Of a stretch of DNA of 64,000 bases, positions 1-8,081 are shown piece after piece (positions within the stretch are counted from its first letter, which is position 1; every line of letters begins with the position of its first letter). Source of the DNA: Chitinophaga pinensis DSM 2588. Its GTDB lineage: Bacteria > Bacteroidota > Bacteroidia > Chitinophagales > Chitinophagaceae. Under the pieces are notes generated by a model. That model did no database searches. It saw nothing but the letters and a program-made list of their open reading frames with translations, and was not told the DNA's origin. The translations under genes and the position numbers were made by a program. The DNA lies in the NCBI RefSeq assembly GCF_000024005.1, contig NC_013132.1:8922001-8986000 (forward strand). Direction: 5' to 3'.

Positions 1-167
1 TTATACAGGACAGGGTGCTGCTGGAAGCAAAACGACTGCTGAAAACGTCTTCCATGACAGTAAAAGAGATTATCTTTGACCTGGGCTTTTACGATCATGC
101 CAACTTCTCCAAATTCTTCAAGTCCCATACAGGCATGACGCCATCAGCCTTTAAAGAACTGAAATAA
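1..167 (+). CDS. AraC family transcriptional regulator, C-terminal end (partial)
   Basis: The window opens inside this gene; reading from base 3 gives about 54 codons to the TAA at 165-167. The residues include AKRLL, then IIFDLGFYDHANFSKFFKS and a final TGMTPSAFKELK. This is the second helix-turn-helix of an AraC/XylS DNA-binding domain, with the usual GF..ANFSKFFK recognition helix and the G.TPSAF end. The ligand or partner domain lies outside the window, so the target cannot be named. Identification of the family is firm; function beyond DNA binding is unknown. Confidence 0.9.
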   Translation, partial: IQDRVLLEAKRLLKTSSMTVKEIIFDLGFYDHANFSKFFKSHTGMTPSAFKELK

Positions 168-222
168 AGCTATAGGCAGATATCCGTTCTATGTTTTATT
201 TGATAAGTATCATCCTTCATTC

Positions 223-258
223 ATCCTTCGTTGCACGAACGAAAGATGAACGAAGGAT
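223..258. terminator. Inverted repeat after the AraC gene, possible terminator
   Basis: ATCCTTCGTT at 223-232 pairs perfectly with AACGAAGGAT at 249-258, with a 16-base loop that contains a second AACGAAAG able to pair with the left arm. It lies 56 bases after the AraC stop. No clean T tract follows, so termination is an inference. Confidence 0.45.
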
Positions 259-302
259 AACAAATATCTAAAGGGGATTTATAAATAATGCAAGACCTTC
301 AT

Positions 303-518
303 TTATATCCAGGCCACCAGCTGAAAGGTTTTCATGTCATAAATCAGGATCTGGTTTTTGTCCGTTTTATCATATTTACCATTATCATTGATGTCATAAT
401 GGCCTGCAACGGTGACAGTTCCCGTCTGCCCCCGGAAAGCCTTTTTCCATAACAGGAATGTTAAAAAAGCAAAAGGGCCGCATTGCTTCCCTTGAGCTGC
501 TACCCCAATGACTAACAA
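303..518 (-). pseudogene. Small unrecognised reading frame, possibly a gene remnant
   Basis: A 71-codon minus-strand frame whose C-terminal half (GHYDINDNGKYDKTDKNQ, then ILIYDMKTFQLVAW) looks like real protein, with an Asp/Asn-rich stretch like those in Bacteroidota surface proteins. The N-terminal 35 residues look like read-through of non-coding DNA. There is no convincing ribosome site or partner gene. It lies in a 790-base stretch that also has a degenerate tRNA and another gene scrap, so a decayed tail of a larger gene is the most likely reading. I do not recognise the family. Confidence 0.3.
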
Positions 519-577
519 ACAGTACCCTCAAAACTTTATGTGAAAAAATAAACTAATGCGTCACACCTTCGCCGAGA

Positions 578-650
578 TTGGGGGTAGCTCAAGTGGAAGA
601 GCATCTGCTCTGCAGGCAGCGGGTTACAGTTTCGATTCCTTGTCCCCTGA
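578..650 (+). tRNA. Degenerate tRNA cloverleaf (anticodon position UGC), probable pseudogene
   Basis: The stretch can fold as a tRNA: acceptor arm TTGGGGG (578-584) against CCCCTGA (644-650), TA, D stem GCTC/GAGC (587-590, 599-602) with GG in the loop, and anticodon stem TCTGC (604-608) against GCAGC (616-620). The seven-base loop is TCTGCAG. Faults are clear: base 33 is C rather than U, the anticodon stem has a T-C mismatch, and the T stem ACAGT around TTCGATT has lost its match. By position the anticodon is UGC (Ala), but the first acceptor pair is T-A, not the usual G-C. No CCA is encoded. I read it as a decayed tRNA copy, perhaps a scar of a mobile element, not a working tRNA. Confidence 0.45.
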
Positions 651-767
651 CCGCCGCTGATGCTGGATGACGCCGCAGCCAGGATCTATGATCCCATTTA
701 CAGGGGCATACAGGGTGAAAAGCTGGCTGGCAAACTTTTCAAGGACTATATTGAAGTAAACTGGTAA
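651..767 (+). pseudogene. Gene fragment immediately after the tRNA-like sequence
   Basis: Directly after the tRNA-like stretch a plus-strand frame runs 38 codons to TAA at 765-767. It reads (PP)LMLDDAAARIYDPIYRGI and ends KLFKDYIEVNW. The composition is protein-like and codon use resembles neighbouring genes, but it is cut off on the 5' side by a TGA at 648-650. It looks like the C-terminal end of a lost gene. The family is not recognised. Confidence 0.35.
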
Positions 768-954
768 AATACCGGTATCTGAAAAATCAACTACCTTAGC
801 AGCAATAAATCATTGCCTCTGCAATTCTTCTTCCCATACAGGCATCCCACATTGCCTGGATTTGTATACTAACGGGCGACTTATGACCCGTCTTTACATC
901 GCAGTACCTGCGATGCTGTTATCATTATGTATATAAATCAAAATAAACACAGAC

Positions 955-1479
955 ATGTTTTTCTTAGAAACGGAACGGCTACAGCTGATTCCCCTGACCC
1001 ACGATTTGCTTACGCTTTGTCAACAGGATCGCGCCGCTATGGAGGCGAAACTCGGCCTCAATAAATCTGATATGCGCATCGATCCGCTTTACATGACTGA
1101 ACTGGAAGATGCACTGACCCATTTCTGGATACCCATGACCGCAGCCCATCCTGACAGGTACCTATGGTATACCAACTGGGAAATTGTGCTAAAAGAAGAA
1201 CGGCTGGCGATCGGCGGTATTGGCTTTATTGGCTATCCTGATGAAAATGGACAAACGGAAACCGGATTTATGCTGGATAAGAACTTTCATAGCAAAGGCT
1301 ATGCAAAAGAAGCACTAACCGGCATTACTAACTGGGCTTTTAGCCATGTGGAAGTAAGCACCATTATTGCAAAGACAACAACAGACAATCTTCCCAGCAG
1401 AACACTCCTGGAACGTGTTGGCTTCCTGCCTGCCGGACAGGAAGCAGACCTGTTAATCTATAACAAACAACGCGTCTGA
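955..1479 (+). CDS. GNAT family N-acetyltransferase
   Basis: The 174-residue protein starts MFFLETERLQLIPLT, the usual opening of RimJ/RimL-type GNAT acetyltransferases that move an acetyl group from acetyl-CoA to an amine. IGGIGFIGYPDENGQTETGFML forms the central strands. The following K(N)FHSKGYAKEAL is the acetyl-CoA pyrophosphate-binding loop (Q/RxxGxG/A type), and the end has the typical NLPSRTLLERVGFLPAG. Length fits a single GNAT domain in the cytoplasm. The gene stands alone and ends at a strong bidirectional terminator. The acceptor substrate cannot be read from sequence. Confidence 0.88.
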   Translation: MFFLETERLQLIPLTHDLLTLCQQDRAAMEAKLGLNKSDMRIDPLYMTELEDALTHFWIPMTAAHPDRYLWYTNWEIVLKEERLAIGGIGFIGYPDENGQTETGFMLDKNFHSKGYAKEALTGITNWAFSHVEVSTIIAKTTTDNLPSRTLLERVGFLPAGQEADLLIYNKQRV

Positions 1480-1488
1480 TAATATCAA

Positions 1489-1514
1489 CAAAGACCCGGT
1501 AACCCGGGTCTTTG
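1489..1514. terminator. Bidirectional terminator between convergent genes
   Basis: CAAAGACCCG (1489-1498) pairs perfectly with CGGGTCTTTG (1505-1514) around a six-base loop. It lies between the GNAT gene on the plus strand and the membrane protein gene on the minus strand, whose stop is 29 bases further on. Confidence 0.8.
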
Positions 1515-1542
1515 CATTTATTAAACAAGCAGAAAAAACAAC

Positions 1543-2139
1543 TTAGCAGAATTCCATCATCAGCACTTTCATATTATCTACGCGTTTTCCAAAACGCTTT
1601 CTGATATACCACCGGTTAAGATAATAACCACCCACACCCAACAATACAGCCAGCACTACTATCCAATATGTGTTCATTCCTGTATACATCAGGGCGCCAC
1701 CTAATGCGACAAAGCTGGTGATGGCAGATATCCACAGATAAAGTCGTAAGGTCTTTTGTGTTTGCTGATATAATGCCGTGACATAGTACCTGATATCTGT
1801 ATCCTTCTGTAAAAGTGATAACCGTATCAATCTTACAAACATGAACAGGCAGGTCAGCAGGTATACTATCCCTCCCAGGTAGATCATATTGAGCGCCATT
1901 GTTACATCAGGTTTATGACTATCCTTTTGAAAAATATTGAATGCTAAAAAGAGCACATTGAAAAATAAAGCCCCCAGTACTAACAACACTTCCCTGATAA
2001 ATTCTGATGTCAGCAGCTTTTTGCTCTCTGATAAACGTTCATCGATGATCCTGCTCACGGACTGTTCACTCAGCGGATCTACATTACCTTTTCCGGCTAC
2101 TCCCTTGAGCAGGGATTCGAAATCATCCATTGGTTCCAT
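1543..2139 (-). CDS. Membrane protein paired with an ECF sigma factor, putative anti-sigma
   Basis: The 198-residue protein has a 45-residue polar N-terminus (MEPMDDFESLLKGVAG...) and four hydrophobic segments in two pairs: LLVLGALFFNVLFLAF, MIYLGGIVYLLTCLFMF, LWISAITSFVALGGALMY and WIVVLAVLLGVGGYYL. It begins only five bases after the stop of the upstream sigma factor, so the two are cotranscribed. That gene order is typical of ECF sigma factors with membrane anti-sigma factors, and the cytoplasmic N-terminus could hold the sigma factor. No known anti-sigma domain is visible, so the role is inferred from context. Confidence 0.7.
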   Translation of the reverse strand: MEPMDDFESLLKGVAGKGNVDPLSEQSVSRIIDERLSESKKLLTSEFIREVLLVLGALFFNVLFLAFNIFQKDSHKPDVTMALNMIYLGGIVYLLTCLFMFVRLIRLSLLQKDTDIRYYVTALYQQTQKTLRLYLWISAITSFVALGGALMYTGMNTYWIVVLAVLLGVGGYYLNRWYIRKRFGKRVDNMKVLMMEFC

Positions 2140-2144
2140 AATTA

Positions 2145-2633
2145 TTACGTTTTTTTACGCATGATTGCATCTTTCAGTTTCTGCCTGATACGGCTCAGCT
2201 TAACACCTACATTGTTTTCGGAATCACCCGTGATATCTGCAATTTCACGATAACTGATCCCTTCGATGTATAAAAGAATCAAGGCTTTTTCTGCTTTAGG
2301 CAAAGAGCGGATCATTTCCCATAACAGCTGTTCCTGTTCACGCGGCACATGATCTTCTCCCTGCGCAGATGGTACAATATCCGTACTAAAGACATGTTTA
2401 TTGCGTACAGCAGATTTTCTTAAATAGGTCAATGCGGTATTTAATGCCACCCGGTACATCCAGGTAGACGTCTTACTCTTAAAACTGAAGCGGGGAAAAG
2501 ATAACCATAGCTGTAACCAGATCTCCTGCAACAAATCTTCTTTATCTTCTTTATTATCAGCATAGATATTCACTACCTTATAGATAATCCCCTGATGCGG
2601 CATCGTATGTTCAAGAAATGCTGCTTTAGTCAT
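2145..2633 (-). CDS. RNA polymerase sigma factor, ECF type
   Basis: The 162-residue protein has the two-domain build of ECF sigma factors. Region 2 includes DKEDLLQEIWLQLW and FSFKSKTSTWMYRVALNTAL, which melts the -10 element. Region 4 includes LPKAEKALILLYIEGISYREIADITGDSENNVGVKLSRIRQKL, with the helix-turn-helix that reads the -35 element. An E/D-rich linker (SAQGEDHVPREQEQ) separates them. It is the first gene of a two-gene operon with the membrane protein downstream. Two M codons near the 5' end are possible starts; the first is taken. The regulon is not known. Confidence 0.93.
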   Translation of the reverse strand: MTKAAFLEHTMPHQGIIYKVVNIYADNKEDKEDLLQEIWLQLWLSFPRFSFKSKTSTWMYRVALNTALTYLRKSAVRNKHVFSTDIVPSAQGEDHVPREQEQLLWEMIRSLPKAEKALILLYIEGISYREIADITGDSENNVGVKLSRIRQKLKDAIMRKKT

Positions 2634-2965
2634 TACTTATACACCATTTTGATAACAAACGGGACATCAGCTATTCCGCAGCGTATTCTCCCGGACTGTT
2701 GCTTTGCGGATAGCAAGAGCGGGGACAGTACAATAGTTGTCAGACATTTTTTCATTTTGAATCATTTTATTCATTAGTATACCTGCCTGTCCAAACCTTA
2801 CAGGATTTGTAAAAAAACTTTCTATTGAAGATTCCTTTTTAGCCGATAACACTAATCAGATGGGTTTAACTACATACATTATAACCGATACGCCGCGCAA
2901 AGTAAATTACTAAAACAGCTTCAATCAGCAGGGAAATTAATTTGCAGCATATGCTCGCAGAGCTG

Positions 2966-3103
2966 CTATAAACACTGTGCGGTTAACTGGTCCAGGGAAT
3001 AAATACGCACGCCGGTTAAAGTAGCAGGTTCGTCAAATTGATGTATAATATTACCTTCGTCCAGTACTGGGCGGTTTTGTTCAGCGTACCATTTTTGCTT
3101 TGT
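2966..3103 (-). pseudogene. Remnant of a protein-coding gene in a 585-base gap
   Basis: The gap 2634-3218 has no intact gene. On the minus strand, a frame open from 3103 to the TAG at 2966-2968 reads KQKWYAEQNRPVLDEGN, IIHQFDEPATLTGV and RIYSLDQLTAQCL. It has no start codon and is closed upstream by TGA at 3104-3106. The residue mix is convincingly proteinaceous, so this is probably the last 45 codons of a deleted gene. I do not recognise the family. The rest of the gap is AT-rich and probably holds the promoters of the sigma factor operon and the beta-barrel gene. Confidence 0.35.
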
Positions 3104-3218
3104 TCAAGATGTCAGCTTACACCCTAAGCAGCTATCGTTAAATAAAACCTAAATAACTTATCGTGTATTTGTTGACTTTATTTTCTTCATAAATTGCTGC
3201 TATAAATCCACACCGCCA

Positions 3219-3950
3219 ATGCGCAAAATTCTACTACTGGCTTTGTTTAACCTTGGCTTCCTATACTCCCATGCCCAAACATCATTCGGGATTACTGCCG
3301 GTTTGGGGAATGCTAAAATGCGTTTTCCGGATGATGATGGCTTAAATTACAAGATCAATCCGTCCTGGCGGGCTGGTATCATGGCAGATGTGAAATTGAT
3401 AGGAAAATTCTACCTGCAACCACAATTACTGATCAGCAGGAAAGGCAATCATACTTACATTGGCAATGCAGACCAACCTGCTGCTTTTATATTCGATGTT
3501 CATGAAAAAACGCATTTAACATACCTGGAACTGCCTGTGAATCTGGTACTTAAATTTCCACTGGGAAGCGGCAAATTCATCACAGGCGCAGGTGGCTATA
3601 TTGCATACGGACTTGGGGGGAAAGATAAAATAACTGGAACAGAACGTGCTACAGGAGCAGATTATGAACGCAAAATCGATGTAAAATTCGAAAAGGAGCC
3701 ACATCTGGCGGAAGCTGATTTCGGTAAAACCACTTATTACAGACCAATAGATCTGGAACTTAATTTTCTGGCTGGGTATGAATTCAAGAATGGTCTCGGA
3801 CTAAACTTCACTTACAGCCCCGGACTTAAAAACATGGCGCCGCCACCGATTGTAATAGGTCCGTCTACCATCATATATAATAGACGGATGAACACTTACG
3901 CCGGACTATCAGTAACATACATGCTGAAAAAACACACTTCAAAAGCTTAA
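3219..3950 (+). CDS. Outer-membrane beta-barrel protein (first of a tandem pair)
   Basis: The 243-residue protein begins with a signal peptide (MRKILLLALFNLGFLYSHAQ, cleavage after HAQ). The rest alternates polar and hydrophobic residues in short strands that end in aromatic residues: FGITAGLG, WRAGIMADVKLIGKFYLQPQLLIS, TYLELPVNLVLKFPLG, LELNFLAGYEF and YAGLSVTYML. This fits the eight-stranded PorT/OmpW-like outer-membrane barrels common in Bacteroidota. The next gene encodes a paralogue with the same landmarks (RAGIMADVKL against QAGIIADIQL, LELPVNLV, SRPIDL), so the pair arose by tandem duplication. Ligand or cargo is unknown. Confidence 0.82.
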   Translation: MRKILLLALFNLGFLYSHAQTSFGITAGLGNAKMRFPDDDGLNYKINPSWRAGIMADVKLIGKFYLQPQLLISRKGNHTYIGNADQPAAFIFDVHEKTHLTYLELPVNLVLKFPLGSGKFITGAGGYIAYGLGGKDKITGTERATGADYERKIDVKFEKEPHLAEADFGKTTYYRPIDLELNFLAGYEFKNGLGLNFTYSPGLKNMAPPPIVIGPSTIIYNRRMNTYAGLSVTYMLKKHTSKA

Positions 3951-4070
3951 GCAACTATATACTTATTATAAACGGAAGCCTTGCTTTTACCACAACAACA
4001 CTGTGGCAGGATCATTATTGCCTGACACAGTTCATCCTATCATTTTTTATTAATCCAATTGTTCTTCATC

Positions 4071-4787
4071 ATGAAAAAAATCACATTGTTAGCCTTATTG
4101 GCTATGGGTATTTCTGCTGCTCATGCGCAAACGCGATATGGCATTACCGCAGGATTCTTACATTCATCAACACACGTATCTTACAAAGATGGCAGTACAG
4201 CGCCCTCAGAATCGATGAAAAAAAACTTTTACCCTGAATGGCAAGCTGGCATAATAGCGGACATACAGCTAACAAGTCGGCTATATCTGCAACCGCAACT
4301 GCAGGTCACTATAAAAGGAAAATCCAAATACATAAACACGGACATCGATCCTAGTGTAAGAAGAGTGGACACCAGGTTCCGTAACACATCCCTGGAATTA
4401 CCTGTGAACCTGGTGTACAAATACCCATTAGGAAAAGGGAAACTGATTGGTGGTGGTGGTGGATATATTGCCCGCGGACTTGGAGGGCGATCGAGAGTGA
4501 CATATTATTTTCGTGATGGACATGAAATGGTGTATAAGTATGGCTTAAAGTTCAAAAGTGACGTATCTCAGGAAGATGAAGCCCAATACAATGGTTATAG
4601 CAGGCCGATCGACCTGGGCCTGAATTTCGTTACCGGATATGAACTAAAAAATGGTCTCGCCTTCAAGCTGAATTATAGCCTTGGTTTAAAAGACAAAACG
4701 CCGACATATACCAGGGAAGTCTCCACTAAATCAAAAGATAGATATTTTGCAGCGACTGTCAGCTATCTGATTAACCGAAAAGCTTAA
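4071..4787 (+). CDS. Outer-membrane beta-barrel protein (second of a tandem pair)
   Basis: The start at 4071 gives the signal peptide MKKITLLALLAMGISAAHAQ; the upstream in-frame ATG at 4059 would add MFFI and is less likely. The mature protein has the same strands as its neighbour: TRYGITAG, WQAGIIADIQLTSRLYLQPQLQV, TSLELPVNLVYKYPLGKGKLI, GGGGGYIARGLGG and FAATVSYLI. It is probably an eight-stranded outer-membrane barrel of 238 residues. It follows the paralogue by 120 bases and is closed by a strong terminator. No function beyond membrane location is visible. Confidence 0.82.
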   Translation: MKKITLLALLAMGISAAHAQTRYGITAGFLHSSTHVSYKDGSTAPSESMKKNFYPEWQAGIIADIQLTSRLYLQPQLQVTIKGKSKYINTDIDPSVRRVDTRFRNTSLELPVNLVYKYPLGKGKLIGGGGGYIARGLGGRSRVTYYFRDGHEMVYKYGLKFKSDVSQEDEAQYNGYSRPIDLGLNFVTGYELKNGLAFKLNYSLGLKDKTPTYTREVSTKSKDRYFAATVSYLINRKA

Positions 4788-4796
4788 TGTTTTTTT

Positions 4797-4827
4797 CCAG
4801 CGATATTACCTGCTGCAATATCGCTGG
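4797..4827 (+). terminator. Terminator after the beta-barrel pair
   Basis: CCAGCGATATT (4797-4807) pairs perfectly with AATATCGCTGG (4817-4827), nine-base loop. It starts ten bases after the stop codon of the second barrel gene. A T run precedes rather than follows it. Confidence 0.6.
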
Positions 4828-4896
4828 TATCCCTATACCTGTTATTATTTTTCGTTTATCCCTATACCTATACTTGTCGCCTAAAATAACGCAACA

Positions 4897-5223
4897 ATGA
4901 CCAGACAACTGAGTACATCCTTTAGCGGGGCACTACGCACCTTTGCCTATTTCATGGCCAGCGGTACACACTATGCGCTGGAAGGCGTAGACTATCTTCC
5001 CTTATATGGCAATGAACCCAGCGCCATTGAAATGACCTTTGCCATCTACGTCAACGTAATTAAACTGGATGAAAATGGTAATGTACTGAATGCAAAATAC
5101 GCAGAACGTCGTGCAGCTGAATATCTGAAAGAATATTGCATACCCGGCTACAAAGCCTATCCGGCATTTGAAGAATGGGAGACTACCTTACATGCACCTC
5201 CTTCGTTGAAGGATCAGATATAA
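4897..5223 (+). CDS. Small conserved-looking protein of unknown function
   Basis: A 108-residue acidic protein, MTRQLSTSFSGALRTFAYFM..., with no signal peptide or membrane segment. Residues 45-60 (AIEMTFAIYVNVIKLD) suggest a beta strand pair, followed by a charged helix (AKYAERRAAEYLKEYC) and a C-terminal AFEEWETTLHAPPS. The complete frame, good codon use and ATG after an AT-rich leader support a real gene. It lies tail to tail with the hydrolase gene, eight bases apart. I do not recognise the family. Confidence 0.65.
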   Translation: MTRQLSTSFSGALRTFAYFMASGTHYALEGVDYLPLYGNEPSAIEMTFAIYVNVIKLDENGNVLNAKYAERRAAEYLKEYCIPGYKAYPAFEEWETTLHAPPSLKDQI

Positions 5224-5230
5224 AACAGTA

Positions 5231-6511
5231 TCAGGGCTTTTTCAAAAATGTTTCCACCTGTTTATTAAATTCATCGGGCACTTCAATGGGTGCATAGTGA
5301 GAAGCATTTTTTATGATCACTAATTCAGCACCAGGAATACTTGCTGCAATGAGCCGGGTATGTGCTTCCTTAATGACATCATGCTCTCCTGCCATTACCA
5401 GCACCGGACATTGAATTGTTCTTAATGTGGAAGGATCAATATGAGGTTCTTCCAGCATACAACGATTGACCCGTAATGCAAAGGCATTGGAAGGTGTATG
5501 TTCTGCCTCAATTACCTTGATCTGATGTTGAATAGTATCTACCAGCCAGCCATATAAAGCAGTGGTATCCGGATACAGATTAGCGCCCATTGCAGCAAGT
5601 TTTTTCACTTTCTCCGGATGACACATGGCGAGTATCAGTCCTGTAATACCGCCATCACTCCAACCCAATACATCTACGCTATCCAGTTTCAACTCATTCA
5701 GGAGCTTGTACATATCATCTGCATATAACTCATATGTCAACCGGGTTGTATCGGCAGTAGACTTTCCATGTCCACGTGTATCAACAGCAATTACCCTGAA
5801 TGATTGAGCTAATGCAGGTATCTGTTTTTCGTAATGACGGATAGACTCCAATGCGCCATGTAGCAATAACAGCGGCTGTCCTTCTCCATACTCCTCATAG
5901 TATATCCTGTTACCATTGATCGTGGCATATTTTCCTGTCCGTTCATTGTTACCATAATCAAGGGAAACAATTTCGCTGGCATCGATAGATAAAGCCTGTT
6001 TATCACCATGTACCAGCTGAGCCGTCACTGACACCTTTACTGATGATGGTTGATTAATAAACTTCCATGCACTCAGATCAGTATCTTCAAAACCGGCATT
6101 TTTTACCGGTACTTCCTTTTTGTTGATGAACAATTTCATGTCATCGAAAAAAAACCGGGCCTTCCCCGAATACAGAGCACCAATAAAAAGCGATTGTGTA
6201 CGCTTGTCTATTTTACCGGATACCGTCAGCCGGTTCCATTCCCCTGCCTTAAAGTCCTCCATACTCAGTTTTCCGATAGCGGTACTAACCTGCGTCTGCT
6301 GATTGTAACCAAGTGCCATCAATGCAGTACCCGAATTATTTTCTGTACGCTCCGCATACATCCAGCATTCAATGGTAAAGGAGGCGCCTTTATAGGTACT
6401 AACATCTATGCTCTGGAAAAAAACAGGGGGTTGCCCATCCTGGGCATTTGCCATCAGTGAAGTGACCAGCGCAATACAACAAACAATAAAAGCAGGGATT
6501 ATTTTCATCAT
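5231..6511 (-). CDS. Secreted alpha/beta hydrolase with an N-terminal beta-sandwich-like domain
   Basis: The 426-residue protein starts with a signal peptide ending MANAQ. Residues 25-180 look like a carbohydrate-binding or jelly-roll module (SFTIECWMYAER, ARFFFDDMKLFIN, NAGFEDTDLSAWKF). Residues 195-426 form an alpha/beta hydrolase: LLLHGALES at 215-222 for the oxyanion hole, nucleophile elbow GWSDGG with Ser285, acid in GEHDVI (Asp378) and His405 in NASHYAP. It therefore probably hydrolyses an ester or amide outside the cytoplasm. The fusion order (lectin-like, then hydrolase) is unusual for this family. Substrate unknown; the enzyme fold is firm. Confidence 0.85.
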   Translation of the reverse strand: MMKIIPAFIVCCIALVTSLMANAQDGQPPVFFQSIDVSTYKGASFTIECWMYAERTENNSGTALMALGYNQQTQVSTAIGKLSMEDFKAGEWNRLTVSGKIDKRTQSLFIGALYSGKARFFFDDMKLFINKKEVPVKNAGFEDTDLSAWKFINQPSSVKVSVTAQLVHGDKQALSIDASEIVSLDYGNNERTGKYATINGNRIYYEEYGEGQPLLLLHGALESIRHYEKQIPALAQSFRVIAVDTRGHGKSTADTTRLTYELYADDMYKLLNELKLDSVDVLGWSDGGITGLILAMCHPEKVKKLAAMGANLYPDTTALYGWLVDTIQHQIKVIEAEHTPSNAFALRVNRCMLEEPHIDPSTLRTIQCPVLVMAGEHDVIKEAHTRLIAASIPGAELVIIKNASHYAPIEVPDEFNKQVETFLKKP

Positions 6512-6676
6512 GGGTTAGCATTTACAGGGGTAAAAATTAAAATAAAAAGCGGTATTCCCAAACTGGTATAGCTGCATTTATTAACAAAATATATAGCATC
6601 TTCCCAATCCGGTCTCTTCAAAATTAAAGTATATTAGTATAGACGTTTCAGGCACTGATTTCCGCTATCACCCGCA

Positions 6677-8062
6677 ATGTATCAGTTTATGCATATTCAA
6701 TGGCATCCACAACTATTAGCCCTTATCTTACTCATCACAGGCTGTAAAAATACTAAGCCGGAGTATGTCAGAAAATATACACTTCTATTTGAGCCGGCAC
6801 TTCTTCATGCAATTGTCGCAGATGCGCCATCTCGTCCCGATCCTTATCCGCTTTTCAGAATAAGGGAAAAAATGCGCACAGGTTACATCGACAGAGAGGG
6901 TAATCCAGTCATACCTCCTGCTTTCGTTGCTGCTGGCGACTTCTCAGAAGGACTCGCAGCCGCCCGTGCAGGTGGATACTATGGATACATTGACAAGACC
7001 GGGCAATTTGTTATTCCTCCCAGATACGATTTCGCAACGGAGTTCTCTGACAATACCGGATTGGTATATAAAGATGGACTCCCCATCTTTATCGACAGGA
7101 AAGGAAACAAACTTTTTGAACATCCCTTCCTGCAGGCAGGTCCTTTTACAAAGGGACTCGCTTTAATCACCACCGCCTCCCACAAACCCGGTGTAATCAA
7201 TAAAAAAGGAGTACTAGTCATAGATACGATCTACCACAGCATTTATCCCTTTAGAAATAATCTGACCATCGCCGGTGATCAGGATGGAAACAAAATGGTA
7301 CTACTGGACACTGCCGGCAAACGTATTACCCCTCCGACAGGTATCCATAACGCCAATGCCTTAAAAGAATATTACGAAAAACTTCCTGTCACGGAAACTA
7401 CCAAAGGTCAGCGGATTGATGGTAATTATCTTGTGGATATGGGCAATGGTATCACGCTAAACGTACAACATGGTGACGTTTTCTATATGGATGAAAGAAA
7501 ATATGTGTTATGGCAGTTCGCTAAATCAGTAGACTTTCCACATGACTATGACATCGATTATAAAGCCACCGGATACTATCTCATAAAAGAAGATCCCAAG
7601 CCGGTCTATCATTGTAAACAACCATTACCACCAGGCGAATTCAGTCTGACAGTGATACCCGATATCCGCGAAACTGAGCATGGATTTTTCAATGGCAACG
7701 GCTACTGTACCATTCTTGCTAATCGTTCAGGACAAGCCATTACATTTGAGAAATATGGGTCAGCACTCCTTATGAGAATGCAGGCGAAAACAAATACTGG
7801 TGAATGGCGGGACATTGAAGAGATAAGCAGCGATTGCGCCAATGGCTTAGATAACATGACTTTACGATCCGGTCATTATCTCCACATGGTATCTCCCGCT
7901 TACAGCGGTCCGGTTAAAACAAAACTAAGATTGCAGTTTGCCTACGTCAGCTATGGTGAACCGCACACGATTTATAGCAATGAATTCAATGGCAGCATCA
8001 ATCCGGGACAGCTATGGCGATCTGAACGGAACTTTCATTCCACTGACTATCTCCTTCCATGA
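6677..8062 (+). CDS. WG-repeat lipoprotein
   Basis: The 461-residue protein has a lipoprotein signal (LLALILLITGCKN, lipid on the Cys). Residues 75-220 hold about four WG-type repeats with the pattern GYIDREGNPVIPPAF...DFSEGLAAAR, GYIDKTGQFVIPPRYD, IFIDRKGNKLFEH and GVINKKGVLVIDTIY. The second half (residues 230-461) is a different, beta-rich region with no repeat. WG repeats are thought to form surface beta structures; no enzyme motif is visible. It stands alone, convergent with the ABC-F gene 20 bases away. The function is unknown. Confidence 0.8.
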   Translation: MYQFMHIQWHPQLLALILLITGCKNTKPEYVRKYTLLFEPALLHAIVADAPSRPDPYPLFRIREKMRTGYIDREGNPVIPPAFVAAGDFSEGLAAARAGGYYGYIDKTGQFVIPPRYDFATEFSDNTGLVYKDGLPIFIDRKGNKLFEHPFLQAGPFTKGLALITTASHKPGVINKKGVLVIDTIYHSIYPFRNNLTIAGDQDGNKMVLLDTAGKRITPPTGIHNANALKEYYEKLPVTETTKGQRIDGNYLVDMGNGITLNVQHGDVFYMDERKYVLWQFAKSVDFPHDYDIDYKATGYYLIKEDPKPVYHCKQPLPPGEFSLTVIPDIRETEHGFFNGNGYCTILANRSGQAITFEKYGSALLMRMQAKTNTGEWRDIEEISSDCANGLDNMTLRSGHYLHMVSPAYSGPVKTKLRLQFAYVSYGEPHTIYSNEFNGSINPGQLWRSERNFHSTDYLLP

Positions 8063-8081
8063 TAACTTCCCTGTAATTGCT

